NCBI RefSeq assembly: GCF_024054565.1
Contig: NZ_JAMXLR010000077.1
Span: 271,083 to 335,082, forward strand
Reading direction: 5' to 3'
Origin: Aeoliella straminimaris
Lineage (GTDB): Bacteria; Planctomycetota; Planctomycetia; Pirellulales; Lacipirellulaceae
Length of the DNA: 64,000 nucleotides
The notes beneath the pieces are model-generated. The model ran no database searches and had not been told where the DNA came from. It was given only the letters and a program-made list of their open reading frames with translations. The stretch's first letter is position 1, and each line of letters opens with the position of its first letter. The position numbers were made by a program, and so were the translations under genes. Positions 8,290 to 18,568 of the stretch are shown piece by piece.

Positions 8290-10095
8290 ATGCTCCAAAA
8301 ACTGCTGTACTTGTTACCGTTGTTAGTTGCTGCCCCCGTGGTGCTGGCGCAGATGTTTGGTGGCCCGCCGCGTTTCGGAGGCGGAGGATTCGGCGGTGGC
8401 TTTGGTCCTCCGGGCGGAGCGCGCGGCGACCGGGAACTGGTCGACGAGTTCGACAAGGACGACAACGGCTGGCTCAACGCCGAGGAGCGCCAGGCGGCCC
8501 GCGAATCGATGGCCACTGGCGATGGTCAGCGTCGGCGCGGCGGTCGTGGCGGTGGTTTTGGTCGCGGTGGCAATCGCGAACCGGCCGAGCCCGGCCGTAA
8601 GGTGACGCCCGACCAGGTCGAGACGTTCCCCGACAAGCCGCTGTACGCCGCAGGCGTGCTGCGTACGCTGTTCCTGGAGTTCGACTCCGACGATTGGGAG
8701 TCGGAACTCGAAGCGTTCAAAGGCACCGACGTCGACGTGCCCGCCACGCTGAAGGTGGATGGCAAAACTTACCCGGGCGTGGGCGTTCACTTCCGCGGTA
8801 TGTCGTCTTACATGATGGTTCCCACCGGTTACAAACGTTCGCTCAACCTGTCGCTCGACACGGTGGACGAGGACCAACGACTCTACGGCTACAAGACGCT
8901 AAACCTGCTGAACTGCTCCGGCGATTCGACATTGATGAGCACGGTACTGTACTCGGACCTCGCCAACGAACACGTGCCGACGCCGAAGGCCAACTTTGTC
9001 GAGGTGGTGATCAATGGCGAAAGTTGGGGCGTGTATGCCAGCGTGCAGCAGATGGACAAGATCTTCACCAAGGAGCACTTCGAAACGTCGAAGGGCACCC
9101 GGTGGAAGGTGCCGGGCAATCCCGGGGCCGACGGCGGGTTGCGATACCTGGGCGAGGACCTCGACGGGTACAAGTCGCGGTTCGAGATGAAGTCGGACGA
9201 CGGCAAGAAGGAATGGAATTCGCTGGTGGAGCTCTGCCAGGTGCTGAACGAGACGCCCATCGAAAAGTTGCCGAAGAAGATCGAGCCGATCCTCGATGTC
9301 GACGAGGTGCTGTGGTTCCTGGCGTACGACGTCGCCCTGGTGAACAGCGACGGCTACTGGACCCGTGCTAGCGACTACTACCTGTTCCGCGATAGCGAGG
9401 GAGTGTTTCACACCATCCCGCACGACATGAACGAAGCGTTCATCGCCGGCCACGGCGGACCTCCCGGCTTTGGTCCCCCTGGCGGTCGGGGATTCGGGCG
9501 CGGCGATCGTCCCGACGGCGAAGGTCGTCCCGAGGATGGACCCCCTGGGTTCGGGCCACCCGGCTTTGGTCCTCCCGGCTTTGGCCCTCCTGGTGGGCGA
9601 CCTCCTGCGGATGACGCTGGCGGCGACGGTGCCTTCTTGCAGTTTGGTGGTCCGCCGCGGCGTGGACCGGAAGGGCAGGGCGAACCACCCGCTGGGCAAG
9701 AGCGCGATCGCCGTGGCCGAGGTCGCTTTGGTCGCGGACCAGGCGGGTTCGGAGGACGTGGCGGCGGGCCGGGCGGTGGTGGCCCGAAGCTCGACCCGCT
9801 GGTCGGCATCGACAACGATCGCATGCCGCTTCGCAGTCGGTTGCTGCAAGTGCCCGAGTACCGCGAGCGCTACCTCGAGTACATCGACAGCATCGCCGAA
9901 CAACAACTCGACTGGGCGCACTTCGGCCCCAAGGTTGAGCGCAATCGAGAGCTCATCGCCGACGCGGTGAAACAAGACACCCGCAAGCTCACCAGCACCG
10001 AAGCGTTCGAACAGGCAACCAGCGCCGACGGCTCGCTTCGCGAGTTCAGCGAGCAGCGGGCCGAGTACCTGAAGTCGTACCAGCCAGCAGAATAG
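8290..10095 (+). CDS. Secreted CotH-type protein with EF-hand loop and Gly/Pro-rich insertion
   Basis: 601 residues from the ATG at 8290, which starts a clear signal peptide (LLYLLPLLVAAPVVLA). A Gly-rich stretch follows, then an EF-hand-like calcium loop (DKDDNGWLNAEE, residues 55-66). The main part is a CotH domain, the atypical kinase-like fold of spore-coat protein kinases: VGVHFRG, KRSLNLSLD, KTLNLLN, VVINGESWGVY, and the motif HDMNEAF at 378-384 that holds the metal-binding Asp. Directly after this motif comes about 115 residues of GFGPPG-like low-complexity repeats, after which the domain resumes with LDPLVGIDND. A predicted terminator lies just downstream. Probably exported; substrate unknown. 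Confidence 0.9.
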   Translation: MLQKLLYLLPLLVAAPVVLAQMFGGPPRFGGGGFGGGFGPPGGARGDRELVDEFDKDDNGWLNAEERQAARESMATGDGQRRRGGRGGGFGRGGNREPAEPGRKVTPDQVETFPDKPLYAAGVLRTLFLEFDSDDWESELEAFKGTDVDVPATLKVDGKTYPGVGVHFRGMSSYMMVPTGYKRSLNLSLDTVDEDQRLYGYKTLNLLNCSGDSTLMSTVLYSDLANEHVPTPKANFVEVVINGESWGVYASVQQMDKIFTKEHFETSKGTRWKVPGNPGADGGLRYLGEDLDGYKSRFEMKSDDGKKEWNSLVELCQVLNETPIEKLPKKIEPILDVDEVLWFLAYDVALVNSDGYWTRASDYYLFRDSEGVFHTIPHDMNEAFIAGHGGPPGFGPPGGRGFGRGDRPDGEGRPEDGPPGFGPPGFGPPGFGPPGGRPPADDAGGDGAFLQFGGPPRRGPEGQGEPPAGQERDRRGRGRFGRGPGGFGGRGGGPGGGGPKLDPLVGIDNDRMPLRSRLLQVPEYRERYLEYIDSIAEQQLDWAHFGPKVERNRELIADAVKQDTRKLTSTEAFEQATSADGSLREFSEQRAEYLKSYQPAE

Positions 10096-10111
10096 CAGCA
10101 GCGAGAATCAA

Positions 10112-10155
10112 GGCGGCCAGCGGCGCGCATCGAGCGCCGTTGGCCGCCCGCTTTT
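10112..10155 (+). terminator. Rho-independent terminator after the CotH gene
   Basis: A 15-bp GC-rich stem (10112-10126 with 10134-10148, one G-U pair) with a short loop is followed by CGCTTTT. It lies 16 bases after the CotH stop codon. Confidence 0.75.
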
Positions 10156-10331
10156 CATGTGCGCTGAATGTCGCCTCAGGGGAATGGACCATCTCGCCCC
10201 TCTGGGGGACTGTGTCATGCTTGCGGTCTTGCGCGAGGTGCGGCTATGCTTACTTCGGGGGCAGGTGTCGGTGTCTAGCAGCTGACACGTGCCGAATCCT
10301 TGGTGTTTTCGCATCGTTGGGAGAAGCAAGC

Positions 10332-13300
10332 ATGAACGATAACCTGCAGCAGGTAACCTCTTGCCGCGGACTCACATCGCCCGCTGGCGCCCGGTGGCAA
10401 TATCGCCTGGCGATCGTGGTCGTCGTGGCCATTAGCGGAATGGCAGGCAGCACCCGCTTGCTCGCCCAACCCGCCACAGAGACCGAGCAGGACCCTGGAG
10501 TCGAAGCGGTACTGTCGGGCAGGGTTGTGGACCCGTCGGGCGCGCCGGTAACCGATGCCACTCTCAACCTGATGGGCAAGACTCGCAAGCCCGATGGTTC
10601 GATGGACTACCAGACGGCCAAGACCGATGCCGAGGGACGGTACGCCTTCGAGACGGTCGCCCAGATGGACACCTATCGGATGCAGATCGAGTCGACCAGG
10701 TGGGTGGGTCTCACCAACTGGCGTGAGCTGCCAGAGATGCAGTTGTCGCCGCTAAGCAGAATGAAGCGTGATTTCGAACTGGAGCCGGCGTGCGTGGCTC
10801 GCATCCAGGTGGTGGACGAGCAGGGCAATCCAGTGCCGCGCGTGCGTCTGTACGTGGCCCCTCTGAGCAACGAGCAATTTGTTAACGCCAATTCGGCCAG
10901 CACCGATGACGATGGATGGGCAACCGTGGGAGGTCTCGTGCCGTCGGAGCAGCAGTACCTCTGTGGCACCATGCACGACGACTATGCATTTGCCAAGTTG
11001 ATCATGAAGCTGGACGATCCGGCAAAGAAGTACGAGGAAAAAATCGTCTTGTCGCCGGGCGTTGAAGTGTCGGGCGTCGCCCTATGTTCGGACGGCAAGC
11101 CGGCCGTGGGGTGGACCGTCAACGCCATGCCCAAGTGGTGGAACTTTACCAGCTCGCCGATGGGGCAGGCTATCGACAACGTGGGCGGCTTCACGCTGCC
11201 GCACGTCACGCCGGGGGAGTACGACGTGCATGTCAGCATCCCAACCGGCGAAGGCATGTACCGGCAGCACACTGCGCTGATCGATGCAAAGCTTCCACCG
11301 CCAAACGGGCCGCTGAAGCTGAATCTGTCGATCCCCTCACCCAAATCGATGGTGGCCATTATGGGGGTCGTGAAAGTGGAAGGTCAGCCGCGAAAAGAGA
11401 ATATCAGCATCCACGCGAGCTCGGAGGATGGGAAGCACAGCGGCAATGGTTCGGTCGGCGTTGGCGAGCGCGAGTTTCGCATCTCGCCGCTTCCACCAGG
11501 GCGGTACACGCTCACGTTCAACTCGACCGAGGTCGAGCAAGTACGGCTCGACGGCATTGAAGCACCTACCGACGAAGTGGAGGTCACGCTGAAGTCCATC
11601 GGGCGACCACGCTTGTCGGGCAGTGTGGTTCGGGGCGATACCAAGGAACCACTGCAGCACTTTCGCGTGCGGGTGATGAAGGTTCGCTACTTGCGTGGTC
11701 CTGGCTACGTGCAGGACTCGAGCTGGCAGACGGTGGACGATCCGCTGGGGCTGTTTTCCATGGAAGTCGTGGGGCCGGGCATCTACCAGATCATGGTCGA
11801 TGCCGACGGACTGGCACCCGCCAGGAGCGAACCGATCAACACCGACGACTACGATGGCAAGCCAGTGTGGCTGGAACTTAATGAAGGTGTCACCCTCCGC
11901 GGCACGGTCGTCGACCAGCAGGGTAACCCCGTCGACGGAGCCGTTATTACCACCTCGACTTACTCCAATGTTCCCACCGGCATCAATCAAGGAGCAACGT
12001 CGACGGCCGACAGTTCGGTGCGAACCATCGCGGGTAAGTTCGAGATTTCGCACCTTCCCGCTGGTGAAGAAACTCTCACGGTGAAGCATCCCGATTTCTG
12101 CTCGATGGCTACCGAACCGATCACCATTGGCGACTCGGATCTGGAGGTCGACCCAATTGTTCTCAACGCTGGCGGCACCGTTGAGGGGCGCGTCTACGAT
12201 GGACGTGGCAAACCCGAAGCCAACGTGACGCTGTACGTGCAGTTGGGAAGCAGCAACAACGAGTCAGCCCGCCTGGCGACCGTGGTGACCGACCAGGATG
12301 GCTATTACCGTGCAGAGCACCTGCCGGAGATGCTTTGCGAAGTGCAGCGAGCCAAGGTGTGGGACTCGTTGGGCGTGGTCCGTACGAGGGTGCTTCCCAC
12401 CAATGGTCAGATATCGCGAATCGACCTCGGTGGCCCTGAGGCAGCCACTGGCCGACTGCTGATCAACGGCCAGCCGCTGCAGAACGAACGGGTTCAGCTT
12501 GGCGGCGACCATCCCAATTTCAGCACCTGCGTGGCCTACGCCCAAACGGACGACGACGGCAACTTCACCTTCTGGGGCCCCGCGCCGGGCAAACGAGTGC
12601 TGTACTATCGCGCCCCTGGCACACGGGGCGACTGGATACGTGCCGGCGAGGTAATGGTGGTGCCCGGCGAACCGGCTTCGAGTATCCTTGGCGATATCGA
12701 TATTCGCTCCGCCACCCTCACGGTACCGGTTGCCGGAGTTCCCGAGGATCAGTTGGCGAAGATTCGCATGATGCTCATTGAGTACCGACCCAGGTGGCCC
12801 TTCGGCAATGATGTGGGCGTGCTGCAGTCGCGCCAAGAACTCACTGATCCCTTTGTGTTCAATCGCGTACCACCCGGGCAGTACGAATTGGTGTGCCGGC
12901 GATTGGGGGACAATCTGTCGTTGCGAAAGCTGGTGGAAGTGACCGCCGACCAGCCCGAGCAAAGCGCCGCGATCGAATGGCCCGCAGCGACGGGCAAACT
13001 CGAAGTCCGCTTGGACGAGCAGGCACGCAGCCAAGAGGAGATCCGCTCACCCTACTTATGGAGTACAGATGGTCGGTTCTATACGTCCGTGGATCTAAGG
13101 GAGGAAGGCAAAACTCGCTACGAGAAATTGCCGGCGGGCGACTACTACCTGGCCACGGCCGGCACCCGCAATCCGCCACGCATCGCTGAGTTCTCGGTGG
13201 CACCTGATGAGGAAACCGTGCTCGAGCTAACCGAAGAACACTTCCAGTCGCCACCAAGAGACTTGGGCATGATCGTCGTGCAGTGTTTCACGCCCGACGG

Positions 13301-13541
13301 CCTGGTTCTTGATGGCTGCACGATCGACCTGAAGAGCGATTCTGGCAGTGTGCAGGAAAGCAGCAGTCAAGGTGGCCGAACCAACGTGATTGGCGATCCG
13401 GGTGAATACACCATGACGGTCTCGTACCCGGGGTTCGAGACCGCCCGGCAGCAGGTCACCATCAAGCCGGTCTTGCCGAATGGCCGAGTGGCGGGCGATG
13501 TGAGCGTGCACGTCCACATGGTCCCGGCGGACAACGGGTAG
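10332..13541 (+). CDS. Large exported protein with repeated carboxypeptidase-regulatory-like domains
   Basis: 1069 residues from the ATG at 10332 (preceded by GGGAGAAG); the frame is open upstream but has no signal there. A hydrophobic segment (LAIVVVVAISGMAGSTRLLA) should act as signal peptide or anchor. The rest is a chain of beta-sandwich modules of the CarboxypepD_reg / transthyretin-like type, recognisable by repeated patterns such as LSGRVVDPSGAPVTDATLNL, DAEGRYAFETV, LRGTVVDQQGNPVDGAVI, VEGRVYDGRGKPEANVTLYV and DQDGYYRAEHLP. These modules usually serve in adhesion or as spacers in surface proteins. Nothing indicates an enzyme. It lies between two CotH-containing genes and converges with the second, only 18 bases apart at the stops. 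Confidence 0.85.
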   Translation: MNDNLQQVTSCRGLTSPAGARWQYRLAIVVVVAISGMAGSTRLLAQPATETEQDPGVEAVLSGRVVDPSGAPVTDATLNLMGKTRKPDGSMDYQTAKTDAEGRYAFETVAQMDTYRMQIESTRWVGLTNWRELPEMQLSPLSRMKRDFELEPACVARIQVVDEQGNPVPRVRLYVAPLSNEQFVNANSASTDDDGWATVGGLVPSEQQYLCGTMHDDYAFAKLIMKLDDPAKKYEEKIVLSPGVEVSGVALCSDGKPAVGWTVNAMPKWWNFTSSPMGQAIDNVGGFTLPHVTPGEYDVHVSIPTGEGMYRQHTALIDAKLPPPNGPLKLNLSIPSPKSMVAIMGVVKVEGQPRKENISIHASSEDGKHSGNGSVGVGEREFRISPLPPGRYTLTFNSTEVEQVRLDGIEAPTDEVEVTLKSIGRPRLSGSVVRGDTKEPLQHFRVRVMKVRYLRGPGYVQDSSWQTVDDPLGLFSMEVVGPGIYQIMVDADGLAPARSEPINTDDYDGKPVWLELNEGVTLRGTVVDQQGNPVDGAVITTSTYSNVPTGINQGATSTADSSVRTIAGKFEISHLPAGEETLTVKHPDFCSMATEPITIGDSDLEVDPIVLNAGGTVEGRVYDGRGKPEANVTLYVQLGSSNNESARLATVVTDQDGYYRAEHLPEMLCEVQRAKVWDSLGVVRTRVLPTNGQISRIDLGGPEAATGRLLINGQPLQNERVQLGGDHPNFSTCVAYAQTDDDGNFTFWGPAPGKRVLYYRAPGTRGDWIRAGEVMVVPGEPASSILGDIDIRSATLTVPVAGVPEDQLAKIRMMLIEYRPRWPFGNDVGVLQSRQELTDPFVFNRVPPGQYELVCRRLGDNLSLRKLVEVTADQPEQSAAIEWPAATGKLEVRLDEQARSQEEIRSPYLWSTDGRFYTSVDLREEGKTRYEKLPAGDYYLATAGTRNPPRIAEFSVAPDEETVLELTEEHFQSPPRDLGMIVVQCFTPDGLVLDGCTIDLKSDSGSVQESSSQGGRTNVIGDPGEYTMTVSYPGFETARQQVTIKPVLPNGRVAGDVSVHVHMVPADNG

Positions 13542-13559
13542 CCCGATCGCCTAAACCTG

Positions 13560-16500
13560 CTACGACTCGAGACCCCAATCGATGCCCAGGGCGGCGTCGG
13601 CCAGGCTGGCCTCGTCGTCGGTTGAACGTGTGGCGCCGGCGCTATCCATGAATACCTGCACTTCTTGCGGTTCGTCTGCCTCGGGCAATAGTGGCAGTTC
13701 GGCCTCGGCGGGCTCGTACAATTCCTCGATCGCCTGCTCGAGCGCCGTGGGGCTCGATTCGTCCTGCGTCGAATTGCCCGCAGCCGTCGGCGAGGTTCCA
13801 GAGAACGGATAGCTGCTCGCAGTGGACACGGTCGCTGTTTGCGACTGGTTTGGAGTGACATCCTGGTGTTCGGCGGCCAGGGTGCTCAGTGGCTGCGAGG
13901 GCTGCAAGGCCGTGAGGCCCAAGTGGTTTCGCCACACGATGAAGTCGGCCAGCGAGATCTCGCCGTCGCGGTTGCCGTCGGCGCCAAATCCCACGGTCGC
14001 GACACTCGAGCCAAACGCCGCTTTCCAAACCTGATAGTCGGCCTGATCGACCAGGCCGTTGGCATCGTAATCGCCCGGCAGGGGATAGCCTTCGTTACCG
14101 GGTGATCCGCCCCAGTACAGGCTCGCCCGCCAGTTTGCAGGATCGCTCGCATCGCCCAGCGGGTCGACGATCTCCAGCGACTGGCCCTGGCCGTCGGGCG
14201 AAGTGGGCCAGGGGGCGTCGTCGCTGTACTCGAAGCTTTGGATCAGCAGGCCATTGGCGTCCAGCAGCGTGATTCTCTCGCCACCGTTGCTCAGGTTGCG
14301 ATCGCCAAAGCCTCCCAACGCCACGTTGAGATCGGTGCCGTAAACCGATTCGAAGGTCGCCACGTCTCGCGCGACAATGATGTAGTCGCCGGGGGCGAGC
14401 GTCTGCCCGCTAGCGAAAACGTACGCCTCGGACGCAAAGTCGGCGATCTGCACACCGCTCAGGTCGACCGGTTCGCTGCCGGTGTTCTTGATCTCGATGA
14501 ACTCCTGGTCGTCCTCGTCCACCAGGCCAGGATTGTACGGATGGTAGTGCAGCTCGGTGATAGCCAGCGTGGGCAGCGAGTCGGACTCGCCGACGGCAAA
14601 CTCCACCGGCTCCGACCAGTGACTCCAGCGACCGGTGTCGTCCTGGAATCTCACCCGTGCCCGGTGTGTAGCGCCAGCGGTCACTGCCGAAGCGGGCGGG
14701 GCGATGGATTCGCTGTAGGAGGTTATCGCGCCGGAGTCCCAACTGGCGGTCCATTCGTCCAGGAACAGTGTGTCGGGATCCAAGCCGGCCGAGGCGTCGG
14801 TTACCTCGGAGATGCGCCACTGGACGGCGGCAAAGTTGTCGCCCTGGGGGTCGACGAATGAAGTCGTCTGGAACTGCAGCCCACCGGCCCAGATGTTGGG
14901 GTCGCCCACGTAGGAGAGGGTGGGTGTCTGCGGAATGCGTCCCTCCTCGCCCGTGGCGGCCAGCAGGCTGTCGAGATAGGCAGCGCGGCCGCCGGGCCCC
15001 ACGGTGCCACTGGAGGCCGTACCGCCGGAGGGCCAGTTGCCTCCGACGAAGGCGAAGTTCAGCATGTCCTCGACCAGGTTGTCGATCGAAACGATGCCGG
15101 CGCCGCCGAGTCCGTCGTAGTTGCCGGCCTCGTCGGGCGCACCTTGCCATCTCGCTCGATCGGCGGCCTCCAGGGGAAGCAGGTTCGAAGCCAATTCGGT
15201 GATCATGCCCTCGAGTTGATCGGGCTGCCAGATGAGGTCGCGCAGTTCTCGTAGCGTGTTGTAGAATTCCGGCAGAATCAGTTCATAGCGATACTGCGGG
15301 TCGTTGTTTTCGAACAAGGCGTCGTAGACGACGTCTTCTCCTTGGTTCCAGGTGGGCCCCCAGGTGGCGTCGGTATCCCAGGGCAGGATCCATAACTTGC
15401 CGAGGTAATCATTCTCGGCCAAGTAGTCCGGCTCGAAGTAGTAGGCCATGTTCTTGTTGGCATCCGGCCAATAGTCGTAATGGCGCACCGCCTCGGACAC
15501 GGCGTGGTAGATGTAGTACTTCTCGAGGTTCACGCGGTACTCGATATCGGTACTGGACCGCGAAAGGACGTACTCGATGTAGTCGTGGTCCGAACCATCG
15601 GTTACCGCGTTGGGCGCTTGATAGTCCTGCTGGCGGAGGGCGTCCTGCGACTGGTTGATCAGCTTGTACAGGTTACCTTCTTCCAGTCCGTGAGCGTCGA
15701 GGAACCGTTTGTCGTAATCCTCCAGCGCGAAGTTGATGCCCCAGAAATCACCATTCCACTGGTCGGGCGCTTCGGCGGCGTTGTCGATCACCCGGAACTG
15801 GAACCAATGGGTTTCGATGGCAGGCAGCCCCATCATGTTGTAGAGCTGCATGGTCATCGCTTCGTTGAGCGCGTAGGTCAGGGTTTCGTGGTTGTCGAAC
15901 CCCTTGCCTGTGGTAAGCGTCTTCCACTTTTCGGGATAGGGATTGCCTTGTTGGTCGGTGGGCTCGAACCAGTTGCCATCGTTAAAGCGGAACCGCATGC
16001 TCCGCTTGCCATCGCCATAGTAGCGACCGTTGGCGCCGCGCAATCGGTAGTGAATGTTGTCGTACACCTGGCCGTTGTAGACCATGGTGCCGGCCCAGTT
16101 CCACGTGAAGCGAGCTTCGGTGCCTTGGGCGATCTGGTCGCCGCCGTCGTAGGCCACGGCTTCCGAAAGATCGTCGGACCGCGTCAACAGATGGTACACC
16201 GGCAGCGATGCCAGGTCGTCCGCGTTGGCCAGCACGTCGCCCGAGTTGTTCTGATACTCTGGAACGCCGTCGTACACGAAGTAGGCAAAGTTCAGCGAGG
16301 CGTCGTCGGCGTAAGGGGCAAGGCTGCTGGCGCCCAGCGTGTCGGCCACCTCGATGCGGTACCGCACCAGGGTGCGATGCGCTTGCGCGGGGACGGCGGC
16401 CGTATAGATTCCATCGCCAGCCACCTGATCGGCACCCGTGCCATCGTCCACCATGGCGATGGTGGCCCAGTTGGCAAGATCGAAGTACTCCGGATTGGCC

Positions 16501-18275
16501 GTAGGCAGCAGCTCGGGATTCGCGAGCAACTCGTTGTGCGGAACGGGCAGCGTGGCCGGGATGTACTCGCCGGGCAGCACGATCTGATACTGCAGGTCGA
16601 CCGAGGCCACGCCATCGGGATCGCTCACCTCGGCGGTGATGACTCCCGTCGAGGAAGAAGTTTCGCCACCACTGGACTGCACATCGGTGATGGCCGGTGC
16701 GGCGTTGTCTGCCAGCACGTTGTTCGGTGCACCCGGCGTGGCGCGCGGGGCGTTGACGGAAACGAACAGCGAACGGGTGGCCGTGCCTTGTTCGTTGGTG
16801 GCGGTGATCGTGTAGGTGGTCGAAGTGGTGGGGGCAACCATCACCTGCGACTGGCCCAGGACGTTGCCCACGTCGGGAGTGATGACGAGTGTATCGGCCT
16901 CCTGGACGTTCCAGGCCAAGGTGACCGACTGTCCGGGCACTACGTCCGAAGCATCGGCCACAAACGAACCGATGGTGGGGCCCGCAATCACGGCGTCGGC
17001 GCCCGCCGTGTAGCTGCTGGCGACTTCGCCGCTGGTGAGTGCCCGGCTGTAGATCCGGAACTCGTTGTGGCGGCCATCGAACAGGGCGTCGCCAAATTGC
17101 GAGCGGCCCAGCCAGTTGTTCACGTCGTCGAGGTCGTCCAGGTCGATCAGCGTGAGGCTGCTGCCGGCCGATTGACCGTTCACGTAGAGCGTTTGCGTGT
17201 TGTTAGCCCCGTCCCAGGTAACGGCGAAGTGCAGCTCGACGTGGGTGTCGGCGTCTTCGGTCCAGTCGACCCAGCTTTCGTTGCCGCTGCTTCCTTGGCG
17301 ATGCGTCAGGCGAACCGTGTCGGCGCCGGACCGCGGAATGAGCGTAATGTAGCTCTGGTTGTTCGCGCCCGTCGATTGATCTTCGCCGCCCTGGCTACGG
17401 CCGAAGGAAAAGATTTCGGCCCACTCGCGGTTGCGAGTCACGGTGCCCCACCATTCGAACGTGGCGCTCTCGCCCAAGTCCGAGATAATGCCATTGGGCA
17501 GATCGACGTAGGCGCCCGACTGAAACACGGGACCTTGATCGGAGGATTGCCCACTGTTGGCGCTGACATCGAGTTGGCCACTGTGGAAGTCGGCCAGACC
17601 CGTGGGATCGACCAGCACGCCACTGGCCCCGCCAACGCTGTCGACCAGGTCGCCCGAGAAGCTCCAGCGGTGCAGCAGGTCGTTCAGCGATCCACTGGTT
17701 GCGGGTGGATCCTCCGATCCCTCGCCAAACAATGGCGCCGTGTAAGCGGGACGCCAGTTGCTGCCCAGGTTGTTATCGAGTTGTGGGTTGATGAGCTCCA
17801 TCGACACACCCTCGCCATCGGGCGCGATGGGCCAGGGGAGCTCGGTGCCGTATTCCACCTCGTCTATCAGGTTGCCCAGCTCGTCGGATAGGGCGATCCG
17901 CTCGCCACCGTTACTCAGCCCGCCAGAGTAGGTACCCACCGCCACGGCGCCGAACTGCGAGAGCAGCGTGTCGGGATCCTGGGCCACGACCAAGTAGCCG
18001 CCAGCGGGAATGGTCTGGCCCTGGGCAAAGGTGAAGTCGATGCCATCGGTGAAGCTCCACCCCGAGATATCGACCGCCGTGGCGGCCGTGTTGTGCAGCT
18101 CGACGAACTCTTCGAAGCTGGTGTTGTCGTCGGCGTTGTAGTGCAGCTCGTTGATTACCACCGCCAGCAGATGGCGGTTCTCGAGCGACTCGATACGCAG
18201 CTTTCGCCTGCGGCCGCCTCGGCGACTACGCAAGTTGAATGAATGTGCCTCATTCCCGGAACCGAAAACCGCCAT
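13560..18275 (-). CDS. Giant secreted protein: lamin-tail, LamG, CotH, second lamin-tail and dockerin-like domains
   Basis: 1571 residues. The N-terminus has no ordinary signal peptide but carries the planctomycetal motif RIESLENRHLLA (residues 27-38) after an Arg-rich stretch, thought to mark a special export route. Domains in order: lamin-tail domain (INELHYNADD, about 40-160); LamG-like jelly roll (LLHRWSFSGDLVDSV to EFRIYSRALTSGEV); an Ig/PKD-like module; a CotH domain (YRLRGANGRYYGDGKRSMRF, WILPWDTDATWG); a fibronectin-like stretch; a second lamin-tail domain (ITELHYHPYNP); and a dockerin-like pair of calcium loops (GDYDANGLVDQADYQVW, DGNRDGEISLADFIVW). It ends in an acidic, Glu/Pro-rich tail without a PEP-CTERM signal. 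Probably a large surface protein. Confidence 0.9.
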   Translation of the reverse strand: MAVFGSGNEAHSFNLRSRRGGRRRKLRIESLENRHLLAVVINELHYNADDNTSFEEFVELHNTAATAVDISGWSFTDGIDFTFAQGQTIPAGGYLVVAQDPDTLLSQFGAVAVGTYSGGLSNGGERIALSDELGNLIDEVEYGTELPWPIAPDGEGVSMELINPQLDNNLGSNWRPAYTAPLFGEGSEDPPATSGSLNDLLHRWSFSGDLVDSVGGASGVLVDPTGLADFHSGQLDVSANSGQSSDQGPVFQSGAYVDLPNGIISDLGESATFEWWGTVTRNREWAEIFSFGRSQGGEDQSTGANNQSYITLIPRSGADTVRLTHRQGSSGNESWVDWTEDADTHVELHFAVTWDGANNTQTLYVNGQSAGSSLTLIDLDDLDDVNNWLGRSQFGDALFDGRHNEFRIYSRALTSGEVASSYTAGADAVIAGPTIGSFVADASDVVPGQSVTLAWNVQEADTLVITPDVGNVLGQSQVMVAPTTSTTYTITATNEQGTATRSLFVSVNAPRATPGAPNNVLADNAAPAITDVQSSGGETSSSTGVITAEVSDPDGVASVDLQYQIVLPGEYIPATLPVPHNELLANPELLPTANPEYFDLANWATIAMVDDGTGADQVAGDGIYTAAVPAQAHRTLVRYRIEVADTLGASSLAPYADDASLNFAYFVYDGVPEYQNNSGDVLANADDLASLPVYHLLTRSDDLSEAVAYDGGDQIAQGTEARFTWNWAGTMVYNGQVYDNIHYRLRGANGRYYGDGKRSMRFRFNDGNWFEPTDQQGNPYPEKWKTLTTGKGFDNHETLTYALNEAMTMQLYNMMGLPAIETHWFQFRVIDNAAEAPDQWNGDFWGINFALEDYDKRFLDAHGLEEGNLYKLINQSQDALRQQDYQAPNAVTDGSDHDYIEYVLSRSSTDIEYRVNLEKYYIYHAVSEAVRHYDYWPDANKNMAYYFEPDYLAENDYLGKLWILPWDTDATWGPTWNQGEDVVYDALFENNDPQYRYELILPEFYNTLRELRDLIWQPDQLEGMITELASNLLPLEAADRARWQGAPDEAGNYDGLGGAGIVSIDNLVEDMLNFAFVGGNWPSGGTASSGTVGPGGRAAYLDSLLAATGEEGRIPQTPTLSYVGDPNIWAGGLQFQTTSFVDPQGDNFAAVQWRISEVTDASAGLDPDTLFLDEWTASWDSGAITSYSESIAPPASAVTAGATHRARVRFQDDTGRWSHWSEPVEFAVGESDSLPTLAITELHYHPYNPGLVDEDDQEFIEIKNTGSEPVDLSGVQIADFASEAYVFASGQTLAPGDYIIVARDVATFESVYGTDLNVALGGFGDRNLSNGGERITLLDANGLLIQSFEYSDDAPWPTSPDGQGQSLEIVDPLGDASDPANWRASLYWGGSPGNEGYPLPGDYDANGLVDQADYQVWKAAFGSSVATVGFGADGNRDGEISLADFIVWRNHLGLTALQPSQPLSTLAAEHQDVTPNQSQTATVSTASSYPFSGTSPTAAGNSTQDESSPTALEQAIEELYEPAEAELPLLPEADEPQEVQVFMDSAGATRSTDDEASLADAALGIDWGLES

Positions 18276-18568
18276 GCTCGCCTGATCCTGTTCTCGCTCG
18301 AATAGGTGCCGTCGTACACAAGCTCACGGCAAGTCAACGCGGGCGAGGCCAGCGCCGCCCTCGTTGCACCGCCCACACCAGTGTGTAGGGGGGGTACATA
18401 GGGCGGCCCATCAGCCCAGATTGCCCGCTACCTGCAATACGCCCAGGTGCGCGAGAGTGGAACAAAAACCCCCCGAGAGTGGCTGTTTTTGCCCCAGAAC
18501 AGGCGAGAAAACTCGGTTGACCGAACCGCGGAGGCCATCTACCCGGCCGAATGCCTAGAAAACGCCAC

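Noticed and set aside
13541..13560. Very short gap between convergent large genes without a terminator
   Set aside because: Absence of an intrinsic terminator is common in such genomes and not informative.
15480..17891. 803-codon plus-strand frame inside the giant minus-strand gene
   Set aside because: It is antisense to well-defined LamG and CotH domains, has Val/Gly/Arg-biased composition and no domains; a shadow of codon bias.
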